Below, one piece after another: positions 23,101 through 33,746 of a DNA stretch of 64,000 nt. The translations under genes and the position numbers were made by a program. This DNA comes from Lepiota brunneoincarnata (Eukaryota > Basidiomycota > Agaricomycetes > Agaricales > Agaricaceae). The DNA is taken from positions 44,533 to 108,532 of the forward strand of contig JAEBUN010000071.1 of NCBI GenBank assembly GCA_023014365.1, read 5' to 3'. A model generated the notes under the pieces. It worked only from the letters and a program-made list of their open reading frames with translations. It was not told the origin of the DNA and searched no databases. How positions within the stretch are numbered: the stretch's first letter is position 1; each line of letters opens with the position of its first letter.

Positions 23101-25160
23101 AGCTAGTTCGGTGCTCATTACTGTCCACTTCGTGATTAGTTCATGGAAGTTACCATCATTCAAGTTGAAAACGTTGATCCAGTATGGGGGGATAGAAGAC
23201 AAGTCAGTCGCTATAGATTCCCAGTCCCTCCCACCACTCACCGAACTTCTAGACTCGCACATGAAACCAAAAGGTATTACTCAATCTTAGCGTCTCACCC
23301 TGACCTATCATTCAATCTCAAATCCTAGGTCTCAATCCGGGGCCGGGCATGATCGGGGTGAAAGCCGGCCAAGCAATCTACACCTCTGGTTGCGCCTCTG
23401 TGGCTTTGGTTTATTGGAACTGGCCTTTATTTCACTCGCTTTCGTCTGCTCCTCTACGCCGATCGTTCTCAACGTCGCATTATCGTCTACAGAGGCGAAA
23501 GCGGGATTCACGGTTCTGATCCTCATGTGGCAATCCCTGGCCATTTGGTTGGCCTCCGACGCCCTAACATTTGCCTTCAGTAGCGAATGGTCCCTCCAGC
23601 ATGCAAGAACTCGTCTTCTCGTACCTGGAACTACTGACCGTGTGTCGCGGCTGACGTCCGGCAGTGATGACAGGGTTCGATACTTCTTCACCCGAATGCC
23701 AAGCATGGTTTTCCGCATTGCATTCCTCACGTCGCTTCTGCTCTTGCTCTTGAAATCTGTCGCACCGGGAGCCATTTCAGTTTCTGATATTCAGAAAATC
23801 GAACAAATTCCAATCAACCTGAGCGACCTGGGACTGTTGAATACCTCCCAAGCTCGGGGGAATTTCAACAACCTTAATTTTCATGACACACGCGCTAGCT
23901 TCATGGATTTGATGGAGCATGGCCTGGGAATAACATATGGGCTGGACATGGAACCCAACTGGATAATGGGTTGGCCCGATAATTGGCAGGACATAAAAGA
24001 AAACACCACATACCCCACAGACGTCGCCCACTTCAATTTTGGTTGTTCATGGGTAGTTCCGCAAATGGAATCCCACACTGACGATACAAAATGGATTCTG
24101 GATGGGCAGCCATGGGTGTTGCGGAGGACTCCCCTGCCGGATGTAACGTATGTTGGAGGTGGGTCTGTCATAGTGTGCTGAGTAGACGGAGATGCTGATG
24201 TATCTTGTCCAGGCATTTTCCCACTGGTTCGTTTTCTGGATGTCCAACCAGATGCAACATCTGCCTTTCTGTTCATTGGGACGAATGATTCATTCCCAGC
24301 TGACTCCGACCAAGATTTACGATCGATTATAAACCTCGGCGGCATCCCAACATTGACTCACCCTTCTGGTCTCGCACTGAATTCCTCCTCGATCACTTCC
24401 CGTTGGGTGTCCCCTCTTTCCACGGTTCTTCTCTGCGACCCTCGTATGGAACTATCTGGTGGTCAGGCAAAGGTGACCAGCCAAAAGCTCTTGAAGGTGA
24501 TTAAATCAGGCCTCCCGCCTGCCGGAAACATTCCGGTTGCAACGGCAAGAACTATCTTCACCCTGGCAGTATCCGGCCCTCTTGATGCAGATTTCATAGC
24601 CTTCAAGGAATGGATTGGCGTCGGAAGTGCGAAGGTATTCCTCAGCAACACATCAATGGAGTGGGAGGCATTTCCCCAGGGTGTCCCCGTCGCAGACCTT
24701 GACACGATTGGCCAGAATATGAACGATTTCATTCTCTCCACCAGCAAGGCTTTCACGGATGGACTCTACGTCGACGGGTCAAACAAATCAAACATTTCAT
24801 TTCCTGTCATTCCAACTGCTGGGACGGGACCGGTTGGAAGACTTGTGTTGGTCGGGGATATCGAAGTGGCAGTTGTTTCGCTCTGTCTCTACGTGCTTGC
24901 TGTCGTTGCTTATGGAATATTGGTGCTGTTGATGGGACGGCATCCTGGTGATGCTTTTGATCTAAGGCATCTGATGGACGCTTTTCAGGAATCAGAGCTC
25001 AAATAGATGCGACTTTTAAATGTCGTGAAAGATCATGTACTCTGTATTTTTAAGGAGTTTTGTTTCAGTAGGGTTGTATGACAAGATCCGTGCTAACGAC
25101 TAGTTATTAGACGAAAGGGGGGATCACACGGAAAGCAAGTCTGACGACAATTTCTTCATA
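20164..25160. repeat. Right arm of large inverted repeat
   Basis: This stretch is the partner of 6001-10405 in opposite orientation. It contains the intact copy B, its upstream region, and a 3' flank that matches arm 1 until about 25160. Differences are scattered substitutions and small indels plus the 470-bp block missing from arm 1. Confidence 0.9.
21458..25006 (+). CDS. Tandem-module membrane protein, copy B
   Basis: Exons 21458-22301, 22359-23202, 23329-24158 and 24213-25006 join in frame to 1103 aa. It is paralogous to copy A along its whole length, with the same two-module plan: helix pair with FNVWHM or LMWQSL, then GFSSEWY or FSSEWS, a third helix ending APG, an N-glycosylation-rich domain with WLYNMSC and FNFGCSW, a CDP motif after FLL or VLL, and a closing helix. 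The start was chosen at MAHAEAGLLQ because copies B and C agree from there. Introns 1 and 2 share a GTCAGT donor. Intron 2 (126 nt) could also be split differently, since short frames inside it are open. Intron 1 contains a stop, unlike the equivalent intron of copy A. Function unknown; likely membrane-embedded. Confidence 0.8.
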
Positions 25161-26914
25161 AAAATTCACCCTCCATGGATACGCCGCACCGAAGTTCAGT
25201 CATTGATGTACTATTTTCATAGTTTCAGGGTCCATCAAATCTTCTAAATCCTCTTCTAATAAGGGCAGAATACTTCTCCCCTGCTTTCTCCTCCGCTTCG
25301 TCTAGTTCAATTCTTGATGGTATGTATAGCCCAGCCAAGCGAATATGTAATTGAACCAGGGCATGTTCCTACCGACCATAAGTTTGGGGGCTTCATTTCT
25401 CTATCGCAGCACCACCCCAGCCACGCTTCTGTCCTTTTGTCTGATCATTCGAGAATATACACATATATTCCGTCGGTTATTATGTAGGTACATACAGTCA
25501 GCCCCACGTCCCTAGATTTCGCTAGAACTGACATGGAATAAATAGTGTCACCCTCCTTCACAATCAATTTACTGACAACCCGCTGTGCCCCGTCGATTAG
25601 CCTGAATCGATTTTGACTAATCATCCTAGTTCTGCATTCCATCTTAAGAAAATTCTTCCAAAGCTTTCTTGAGCTTGAATTCTACCTCCCTGCCCTTCCT
25701 AGCAACCATATCTTTCCATTCCCATATCGTCGATTCGAAGGCAGAATGTCCCTGCATAGTTTTCTCTGTGGATGTTTTCCATATCCTCGCCGGTGATATG
25801 ATCCTAACAACGTCCAATCCCGTGTCGCGCAGGGTGCAAGTTGCTCCTTCTCTTCAATTGATGGGCTAGAAATATCACGAAGGATCATTCTCAGCACTTC
25901 GCGAGCACAACAACAACGGCCAGCCGATCACCATAACGATGTTGTCTTGTACGGGTCGCCCCAAATTCCTGAGGACTCCTAACGTGGTCGACCAGGACGG
26001 GAAGGGTCATAATCAGCGCCATAGACCGCCGCCGGCCGGTGGAAAATAAGCGCGATAACCCTCAGTAACCCACTTGCAATAGTAAACGATCTAAAATGAA
26101 CCACACCGCAGCTGATTATTGGAAGTTCCGTCCACCTTATGCGCAGCATATAAGCCGACGATCTATAGCACACATGTTCCGACTCTGGCACTCGAGGACC
26201 GCAACTAGTTTACGCAGTGGGGTCACAGGAGCCCAGACCATAATGCGTAATAGGTCCCATTGACGTCCTCGTCTCCTCATCTCTTATACGGGTTAATCAG
26301 GATCTCGATCAAAGGGTCCCTTTCACCCATTTCGGAGCGGAAGGTCAGCCGCACCAAGCTTCGTTGTTGTAGAACGAAAATGCGGTGTCTTCTGTAGGCC
26401 GCTCGAAAACCACTGACCCACCGTGGGCGCTCATATCCACTCACCTCGCGAATATATGTGGGTCCCCCCGTGACATTCGATGTGATTAAAGGCATTCAGG
26501 GCACAACTTATCGCCGGCAGGGGGTAAAGGGGTTATTAATATTCCCAATATTCTTTCGATAACGGAAAAGTGCGAGGCAGGTCTATTCGTAGTGGGGTAT
26601 TAAGGACATCCCAATGGGCCATACCATTCCCGATCCGATAGCGGGAATGATGGTTAGATCTTAGACCTTTCTGCCGCTAAGCGAGCCAATCCACGCAGTC
26701 CGGAGGTCCTTCTAAGCGGCGTTCCCTAATCCAGCTTACGCATGTGCGCTGTTTCATTACCCCACAATCGTCTAGAAACAATGTCGTTAACGGCTTGGCG
26801 AATTCGGGGAACGCCTTAGACTCTATCATTAGACTACTGGGATCAACCGGCGATATGTTATGGGTATGTGAAATGGGCGGGGATGGGGTGCGGAGACGAG
26901 AAATGTGTGGGTAT
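25161..26914. other. Intergenic, no gene seen
   Basis: Only short overlapping frames occur here. No clear transposon ends or RNA genes were found. Confidence 0.45.
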
Positions 26915-28705
26915 CTATAGAGCTTTAACAACTCGACTCCAGCGTCCGTGTAATGATTCTAGACCGGGATCCCTCTCGTGAACTTCCGTTTCCGCAATCC
27001 TCCAAAATGGACTCTCATCGATACGCATCGGCAACTGCCCCATAAAACACCACTTCAATTGTCGAAATACCCCAGAGTATTCCGTCGCATACGCCACCAT
27101 TTGCGATTGGTGCCATCGTTCCCAGGTAAGAGCACGGAATGACTCCCGGAGACGTAGAGCGTGGTCGAAACTTGTACCCTGCAAGTCGGTAGATTTTTGC
27201 ACTTCATCCTCAGTGAGGTACTCATTAAGTAACAGGTTTTGGGGGAGAATCTTGTTAATGTAGTATCGATCGACCGAGGGGTCAAGGAGGATGTGGCCGT
27301 TGACGCGATATGAATCGCGAGTAAAGGCGAGGGTTTCGAGTCGGGAAAGTGGTTTGAGGATCTCCATAGTATATTCATGGTCAATTGCCCAGTCGTAGCG
27401 CCAACCGTGCTGGACGCCAGCTGATAACCACAAGTGTTCGAGGGACATGATTGAGGCGATGGTTCTGAGAGTTTCATCTGGGAACTCGGGGGTGTCAGAC
27501 ACAAGATGTAAGGCGAGTAAATGATCGAAATGGGGTTGATCGTGTCGGGTGAGGATGGAATCCATGATGGTAGAAGGAAGGGGGCACGCCACATCTAAAC
27601 ATGAAAGATGTGAATTGTTGTGGATGAAATCGGTCATACCGTCTTCTGAGGTCGAGGAACCCTGAGTCCATCGCAGGGATTTGAGAGATGGGATCCGACC
27701 TCTATCCGCTAGAAAGAGTGATATGATGGGGTTGGCATCGACTGAGAGTGAGTCAATAACAGCCCCTTTGTCCAGAATTCGGTCGAGGAGGCTGGAATCC
27801 TTCAGTCCGACCTGGTTAAGGACTACGTCACGAAGGGCAGGGAACTTGATATCCTTATCGATCGCTTGACAGGGTTGGGATAGTGCGTCAACCTGCCCAT
27901 ACCAAACTAGATGGCAAAGCGAGGAGGCGGTGAGTTCTAGAAGGCTGGCCATGAATTGTGATGTATTGCCTGGTGTTGGTGTGGTCATTGACCATCCAAT
28001 GTTGACATATAGGCTTTGAAGAGGCCAATCCAAGCGAGTAGAAGAGACTTTAAATTGGGTGTCGAGGATAGGTCCGTTAAGTCTAAGATGGGAGATGGGG
28101 GAAGACATGATGGATTCCATCATCTGCGCCGTCAGGGGGCCTTCATCGTCCCAATCTAGGATAAAGAGATTCGACAGATGGGGTAAAAGGTCACAGATGC
28201 TGTGGGTGTAGCGGGCTTCCACTTGCTTGGCAGCCTTAATACGACGGAAGCGCTCCTCTAACGACAGGCCTTGCAACTCCTCCAGGTCTATGCCCTCTCG
28301 TGTATTAAAATAGTGGCGAGTCGTAGAAACTGTCAAGCGTCGAATGCAAGTACCAATATGGCGGGCGGATGTTTCGGGGCTCTTCGACTCTGTGATGAGC
28401 TTAGCTAGGAGCTCGAGTGCACGTCTGCTATAATCCAGTTTGACGTGAGCGAACTGCAGCGCGCGCGCGAGCTGGTTGGCGTCACGGTCTACTAAGGCAA
28501 GGTACCGGATGTCGAGGGGAGAGAGATAGGGAACGATGTGGTTGACGAGCTCGATAGGAAGTTGGAAAATGGGCAGAGTCGATGTAATGGGCTCATCACC
28601 GGTGACGCGATCAAGCGACAGGGGCACGAGGGGAGCAACGTCGTAGACCATAGCGGACGGCGTTGGCTTGAGAAAGTGCCTCTGCTTTCTGTGCAACCTA
28701 AACAT
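26915..28705 (-). CDS. F-box protein
   Basis: A single uninterrupted frame of 596 aa. Residues about 45-90 hold an F-box: LPIFQLPIELVNHIVPYLSP, then LDIRYLALVDRDANQLARAL, the usual helix that binds Skp1 in SCF ubiquitin ligases. The rest has leucine-rich, irregularly repeated segments (such as LSHLRLNGP and LKSLRWTQG), as in the large basidiomycete F-box/LRR families where this part picks the target. An internal Met (MVYDVAPLVP, residue 19) could be the true start. It is divergent from the dehydrogenase gene. Target protein unknown. Confidence 0.8.
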   Translation of the reverse strand: MFRLHRKQRHFLKPTPSAMVYDVAPLVPLSLDRVTGDEPITSTLPIFQLPIELVNHIVPYLSPLDIRYLALVDRDANQLARALQFAHVKLDYSRRALELLAKLITESKSPETSARHIGTCIRRLTVSTTRHYFNTREGIDLEELQGLSLEERFRRIKAAKQVEARYTHSICDLLPHLSNLFILDWDDEGPLTAQMMESIMSSPISHLRLNGPILDTQFKVSSTRLDWPLQSLYVNIGWSMTTPTPGNTSQFMASLLELTASSLCHLVWYGQVDALSQPCQAIDKDIKFPALRDVVLNQVGLKDSSLLDRILDKGAVIDSLSVDANPIISLFLADRGRIPSLKSLRWTQGSSTSEDGMTDFIHNNSHLSCLDVACPLPSTIMDSILTRHDQPHFDHLLALHLVSDTPEFPDETLRTIASIMSLEHLWLSAGVQHGWRYDWAIDHEYTMEILKPLSRLETLAFTRDSYRVNGHILLDPSVDRYYINKILPQNLLLNEYLTEDEVQKSTDLQGTSFDHALRLRESFRALTWERWHQSQMVAYATEYSGVFRQLKWCFMGQLPMRIDESPFWRIAETEVHERDPGLESLHGRWSRVVKAL

Positions 28706-29242
28706 GGTGAGCGACTAGAGAAACGACAGAGGACGAATTCTCACCGCCTTGGACTTTAAAAGGGAGGCGCCGCGCGGATAGAGATCAGAGAAGATGGGGT
28801 AAAGAGCAAGAAAGCATGGGCTTTTGTAGGAATGTAGGGATGGCAAAAGTACCAAGACCATATTCAGGGTTCGACGTGCAGGATGGAGAAAATTACTGAA
28901 CCCTGGCATGAAGGGTCGAACCCGAATATTACTGACACATGCATGTTCCAAGTTAATGGTACGTCCCTGGCGGCGCCGCGTTAGGGTGGTAGGTGACTTG
29001 GGAGGAGAAAGTCGGCAGGGGAATAGTTGAATGGGTAGGACGACGACATGGTACGAGGAAGACCAGTGATGTTTTCCATAGATCTCAAGATTCTGAACAA
29101 ACATGCGGATTCGGATTGCCTCACGTGACGCAGGGTACCGGTGTGTGAGAGAGAGGAAGAACGTTCGATTCAAGATAAAATTGCTGATAAATTACACATC
29201 CCATGCCGACATCTCGTCCACAGAACCGCCACGATCTCTGCC

Positions 29243-30449
29243 ATGCCCCAAACTCGTGCCTACACAATCGCCGTGCTGCCTGGAGATGGAATTGGGCTGG
29301 AGGTTATGCCCCCGGCCCTGCGATGCCTCGAAGCTGCTGCCAGGCGCTTCGGCTTTCAACTGCACTTCCGTCACGATGACTGGGCTTCTTGTACTTACTA
29401 CCTTAAGCACGGTACGATGATGCCACCGGATTGGAAGGAGTTGGTTCGTGCTTGTGATGCAATATACTTTGGCGCAGGTAAGGCTCAAGTGTGGTTTTCC
29501 CGCAGCATCGGCGCCCGCATCGCTTAACCGCTTATCATATGCAATAGTGGGAGATCCTGCCACTGTGCCGGATCACGTATCCTTGTGGGGAAGCATCCTT
29601 TTGTTTCGCCGGGAATTCGACCAGTACATCAACCTCAGACCATGCCGCCTTATTGCCGGCGTCACTTCTCCCTTGGCTAACAGAGATGGGAAAGATATCG
29701 ACTTCGTCACCGTGCGCGAAAACACCGAGGGGGAGTACAGTTCCATCGGTGGCCGTATCTTTGGAGGGACAGAGAGGGAGACGGTGATACAGAACACAGT
29801 CTTCACCCGAACGGGGGTAGATCGGGTTATCCGTTATGCCTTTGAACTCGCTAGAAGCCGCCCTGCAAAGAGACTCACATCCGCCACAAAATCCAACGGA
29901 ATATCCATCACAATGCCCTATTGGGATGAAAGGGTTGAGGCGATAGCGAAAGAATATCCGGATGTTAAAGTTGATAAATACCACATTGACATCCTGTGCG
30001 CCCATTTTGTTCTGAGGCCCCACATCTTTGATGTCGTCGTTGGCTCAAATTTGTTCGGGGACATTCTTTCTGATCTCGGACCCGCATGCACTGGAACGAT
30101 TGGTATAGCCCCCTCCGCAAACCTGAATCCCTCCTCCAAACGTAGCGATCCTGATTGGTGTCCCAGCCTTTTCGAGCCAGTCCATGGGAGCGCACCTGAT
30201 ATCGCAGGCAGGGGAATAGCAAATCCAGTGGGAATGATATGGGCAGGTCAAATGATGTTGGAGCATCTCGGAGAGAAGGAAGCTGCTGCCACGATGATGC
30301 TTGCCATAGAGACTGTGCTGAAGGAAGGCAGAGAGGCACAGCTTCGGGGTGAAGGGGATTTACTGACACCCGACATGCTTGGGAATGGGACGACAGAGGG
30401 GCTTGGTGCAGCGATTGAGAAAGCAATTGAGACCGTTCACATACACTGA
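29243..30449 (+). CDS. Tartrate/D-malate dehydrogenase-like (TtuC family)
   Basis: Exons 29243-29477 and 29548-30449 join in frame to 378 aa, the normal length for this decarboxylating dehydrogenase family related to isopropylmalate and isocitrate dehydrogenases. Motifs seen: LPGDGIGLEV at the N-terminus, VRENTEGEYSSIGG (substrate loop), ATKSNG, the metal-binding VGSNLFGDILSDLG, and EPVHGSAPDIAGRGIANPVG for NAD binding. VSLWG plus the INLRPC stretch fits the tartrate/malate subgroup better than leucine biosynthesis. Likely cytosolic or mitochondrial oxidation of tartrate or D-malate with NAD and a divalent metal. Specificity is inferred from overall pattern only. Confidence 0.85.
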
Positions 30450-30629
30450 GCGCTGCCCATAGCTAAGTAGGTAGTTGGTAGGAACAATTTGTCGACGAAG
30501 CTGTGTATCAAATGTAAAATTGGAAATCTCCAAGTGGCCACGCGTGGGTCTCTACACAGCCTCCCAGTGCCTTCTTTTCCCTCTACTTACACCCCATACA
30601 TCACCCTTCTAACTTCGGGAGGCGTAATT

Positions 30630-32478
30630 ATGACTAGACCTATGGACCACAGGTACGTTCTTGTCTTGTCTTGAATCCACATTCGGGACTGACTCGCTCT
30701 GGCAGTTTATGGCAGCTTACAGGTGAGCTGTGACTCCAAACTACTCATTTTCGGTCTACGAACTTGATTTCCAGTGGTTCGGACGCACGGTCTACGCCTC
30801 ATTCGACCAGAAAGGGCCTGGCGTCCAATTGTGAGGGTAGAAGTGGATAGACACCATACCTACGAAACAGTACTTGGATCCGATGGACAGAACGTCAACC
30901 TCAAGGATAACTTTTCATTGTGCGTGCCCGTTTTGAACTGACAATGAAAACACTGACTTTGTTTGATAGCCAGGACGCAGACTCGAACTCGACGCTGGAC
31001 ATCAGAGTATTCCATCAGTCTCAGACGAAGAAAAAGGGAAAACGGAAAAAGGAGGTCGCGGCGTCAACCGGCCATCCTTTAGGCCAGCTTATTAAGAAGC
31101 AGGAGCTGGAGCAAAGTAAGGCTCTCTAATTTTGACTGAGCACTGTTTCTAATCTTACCCCGAAATCCAAGGAATCGAGCTTCGACTTCAGTGTCAAGCA
31201 CAGAACAAGAAGAATACGTGCGCCAGCCGAGGCAAACCGCAGAACGGTGCCATCGTTATTATTCGCATTCGGCCCCCATCATCATACGCATCGTCATCTA
31301 AAGAGCAGGTGGACACAAACGTTTATACTTCCGACACCGAGTCATGTACGTGTCCCTATTCGAAACCATAGCGGCGGCTTTGTGGACATTGCTAATCTTT
31401 TGGATCCAGCTGATACCCTTACCATGCCGCCGTCCCCCGTTGACAACGACCCTCCTCCATCTATATCAATCAATTCACCTCAGCAGCTTCGACGACGACG
31501 CGTGGGCTACGCTATCTATTCCGACGAGGAACCCTGTTCAAGTGGCGGAGAAGAGGATAACCCCAAGCAACCTCTCAACTTCTCACATCTTGCGGAGAAA
31601 GACTTCCAAAACGAAGACTTCGAGCAAGACCCCGACCCGTTCTCCCCAATTCCCATACGCTCCACCCTTGCAATCGCCGTTGACCAGGTAAATACCTGGA
31701 TCGCGGCCTGTCTCCTCCCACAATACACACAAGAAATCAAAGTTCCTTCACCCACCTTGAATCCTGCAGAGCGCGTCGTTTCGGCATTTACGCTATACAG
31801 TGAGCTAAAAGACGCGGACGTGGAGTCTGACTACCAACCCATATTTGAGCGTTTGCAGAGGGAATGGCAATATGTTGGTGGACTGGTGCGTCTCTCTACA
31901 CAAGGATTCTGGCTCAGCTCACACTTACTGGCACCCCTCCGTAGCTCGCGGCCCTGGCAGCCGTAAACGCAGCCGTCTTTGCGATCTCACCGGATTCTCT
32001 CTTCCAGATTCAACCTTATGCCCTAAATGCTATCGCTTGCAGCAGTATTGCCTCGGGGCTCGGTATGGCCATCGACGCATGGTTCCTCTTTCGCTATAAC
32101 TGGGTTGACCTCAGGACCTTCATCGTACGGACTAGTCCTACACCTCTGAAATGAGACTATACCCACACTTATGCTCCCCTCTAGTTTCGCGCCCTGGACG
32201 TATATGGCTCCTATTTCTTCTTCGCCTTATCCGCTCGCATGCCTGCGATGTGCATGCTCTTCTCTGCCTTGGCTCTCATGGCCTTTCTTGGCTTTGTCGC
32301 ATTCGAGGTTTGGCCCAGGGGCGTCTTAGTTATGTGTTTCTTCGCGGGCCTGGTGATGTCCCTGCAGTTCCTCGTCTACGGAGCTCATTGGTGTGCAAAC
32401 AAGATAGCAGCTGGTGGAAGAGCGAGTAAGCAGGGGATGAGTGTAGTGGTTCGGAAAATGACGCGGACGTCGGTCTAA
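30630..32478 (+). CDS. C2-like domain plus four-helix membrane protein
   Basis: Eight exons join in frame to 484 aa: 30630-30652, 30706-30722, 30775-30919, 30970-31115, 31172-31345, 31410-31885, 31945-32124 and 32185-32478. Residues about 8-110 look like a C2-type beta-sandwich (VVRTHGLRLIRPE, RPIVRVEVD, LDIRVFHQS), which in other proteins binds lipids, often with calcium. A long acidic, low-complexity linker follows (SDEEPCSSGGEEDN). The C-terminal half has four hydrophobic segments (LAALAAVNAAVFAIS, NAIACSSIASGLGMAI, CMLFSALALMAFLGFV, VLVMCFFAGLVMSLQFLVYG). From memory, basidiomycete hypothetical proteins share this order, which is why I join the halves; the alternative is two genes, with the second starting at 31424. 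Function unknown. Confidence 0.75.
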
Positions 32479-32789
32479 TTGGAAAGGTTAAAAATCCTTG
32501 ACGCATATGTGGTGGAATAAGTTAATTCTTCGCGTGTAGTATCTAGCAATTAGGGTAGGAGTATTTTATACGGGAATAAAAGTGTAGCCTTATTTAGCCT
32601 TATTTCCTTCTATTTACGGACGCCCCGCCATTCATCAAATCCGGCATCATTCCATCTCCACTTCCACAGCCATCAAACATCAAACTCTATTTCGTCAGTC
32701 AGCCTGTTGTCACTGCTGGCGTACGAAGCATGAGATATCCTTTGTTTATATGCTAAAATATCAGACAGGATATCATAGCTGTAGATATA

Positions 32790-33345
32790 ATAAATATCCA
32801 TTTGTTATCCTGTTAGATATTTTTTATTTTGGTTCAATATCACAAAATGGAATATTTAGAATATCAGGAAGTATATATCACAGTTGGATAGATGTCATAT
32901 GCCACTGTTATGTTGGTGGAAACTAAAAACAATATTATGTGCAGAGATATGACACTGACAAAAAGCAAAATATGTTATGTAGAGATATATATAACATAAC
33001 TTGGTTATTGTCAGCAACAATATATAAATTCACATACTCAGAATATTGCAGTGTTTGATACCCATTGTGTGCACTACAGATGATGGATATCAAATGCCAC
33101 TATACTCTAGATATGGAGTATGATACTGTTGTTGACAATAACCCAGTTATGTAAGGTATATCTCAGAATGATATATCAATATTTCTTTGGTTTACACTTA
33201 CATAACAATAACATATGGCATATATTTAATAGATATTCAATTGCAACACATACTTCCTGATATTCTAACTATTCTATTCCTAATATTGCTAAAATGAAAA
33301 ATATCTAACAAATAGTTCAAAGCAGAATAACAAATGGATATTTAT
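32790..33345. mobile_element. AT-rich foldback element (MITE-like)
   Basis: The ends ATAAATATCCATTTGTT and AACAAATGGATATTTAT are inverted repeats, and similarity continues inward through most of each half (blocks around CAGGAAGTAT/ATACTTCCTG and TTATTGTC/GACAATAA). It has no coding capacity. A clear target duplication is not visible. The LTR element begins nine bases after its right end. Confidence 0.7.
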
Positions 33346-33354
33346 GAGGGTAAG

Positions 33355-33665
33355 TGTAAGGGGACTATATCCCCTTACGCAAGGTACGTCTAGGGGTCTG
33401 TGGTTGGGTATCCATGCTCGGCCTCTCTAGCCGATGCCTGATGCCTAAGCCCGGCCTCGGCCTTCGGCCACCCCCATCCCCAAGTCTAACCCACGTGCGA
33501 CTGACGTTGTTTGTATATTGTTTGTGTATGTTATGTTCTAGTAGCTACGTAGTGTTTGGCTACCCGGTCTGTGCGCAGGCCTCTATGTATATAAGTAGTG
33601 TGGGTGTCGATTGTATTTGCCACCCAAATATCAACTTGGTTCCGGTGCTCTTACTTCCCCTAACA
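33355..33665 (+). repeat. 5' LTR
   Basis: A 311-bp LTR with TG...CA ends. It carries TpG or CpA at five sites where the 3' LTR has CpG. Confidence 0.95.
33588..33595 (+). promoter_or_regulatory. TATA box of the LTR promoter
   Basis: TATATAAG lies 34 bases upstream of ACCCAAATAT (33622-33631), a fitting distance for transcript start there. The same sequence is present in the 3' LTR. Confidence 0.6.
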
Positions 33666-33667
33666 GA

Positions 33668-33677
33668 ATATTTGGGT
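33668..33677 (+). promoter_or_regulatory. Putative self-priming primer-binding site
   Basis: ATATTTGGGT, two bases after the 5' LTR, is the exact reverse complement of ACCCAAATAT at the predicted transcript start. It has no TGG start typical of a tRNA-primed site. Confidence 0.6.
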
Positions 33678-33746
33678 CTCTACGCAGACTCGCCAATCTA
33701 GCCCTCTGCACCCCACCTACCCTGTCTTCTCAGCTCTAATGCTAGT

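Noticed and set aside
28715..29173. 152-codon minus-strand frame upstream of the F-box gene
   Set aside because: No motif, low-quality composition, and it lies in the divergent promoter between two well-supported genes.
32700..33350. Centromere-like or promoter AT-rich DNA
   Set aside because: The AT-rich stretch is explained by a self-complementary foldback element.
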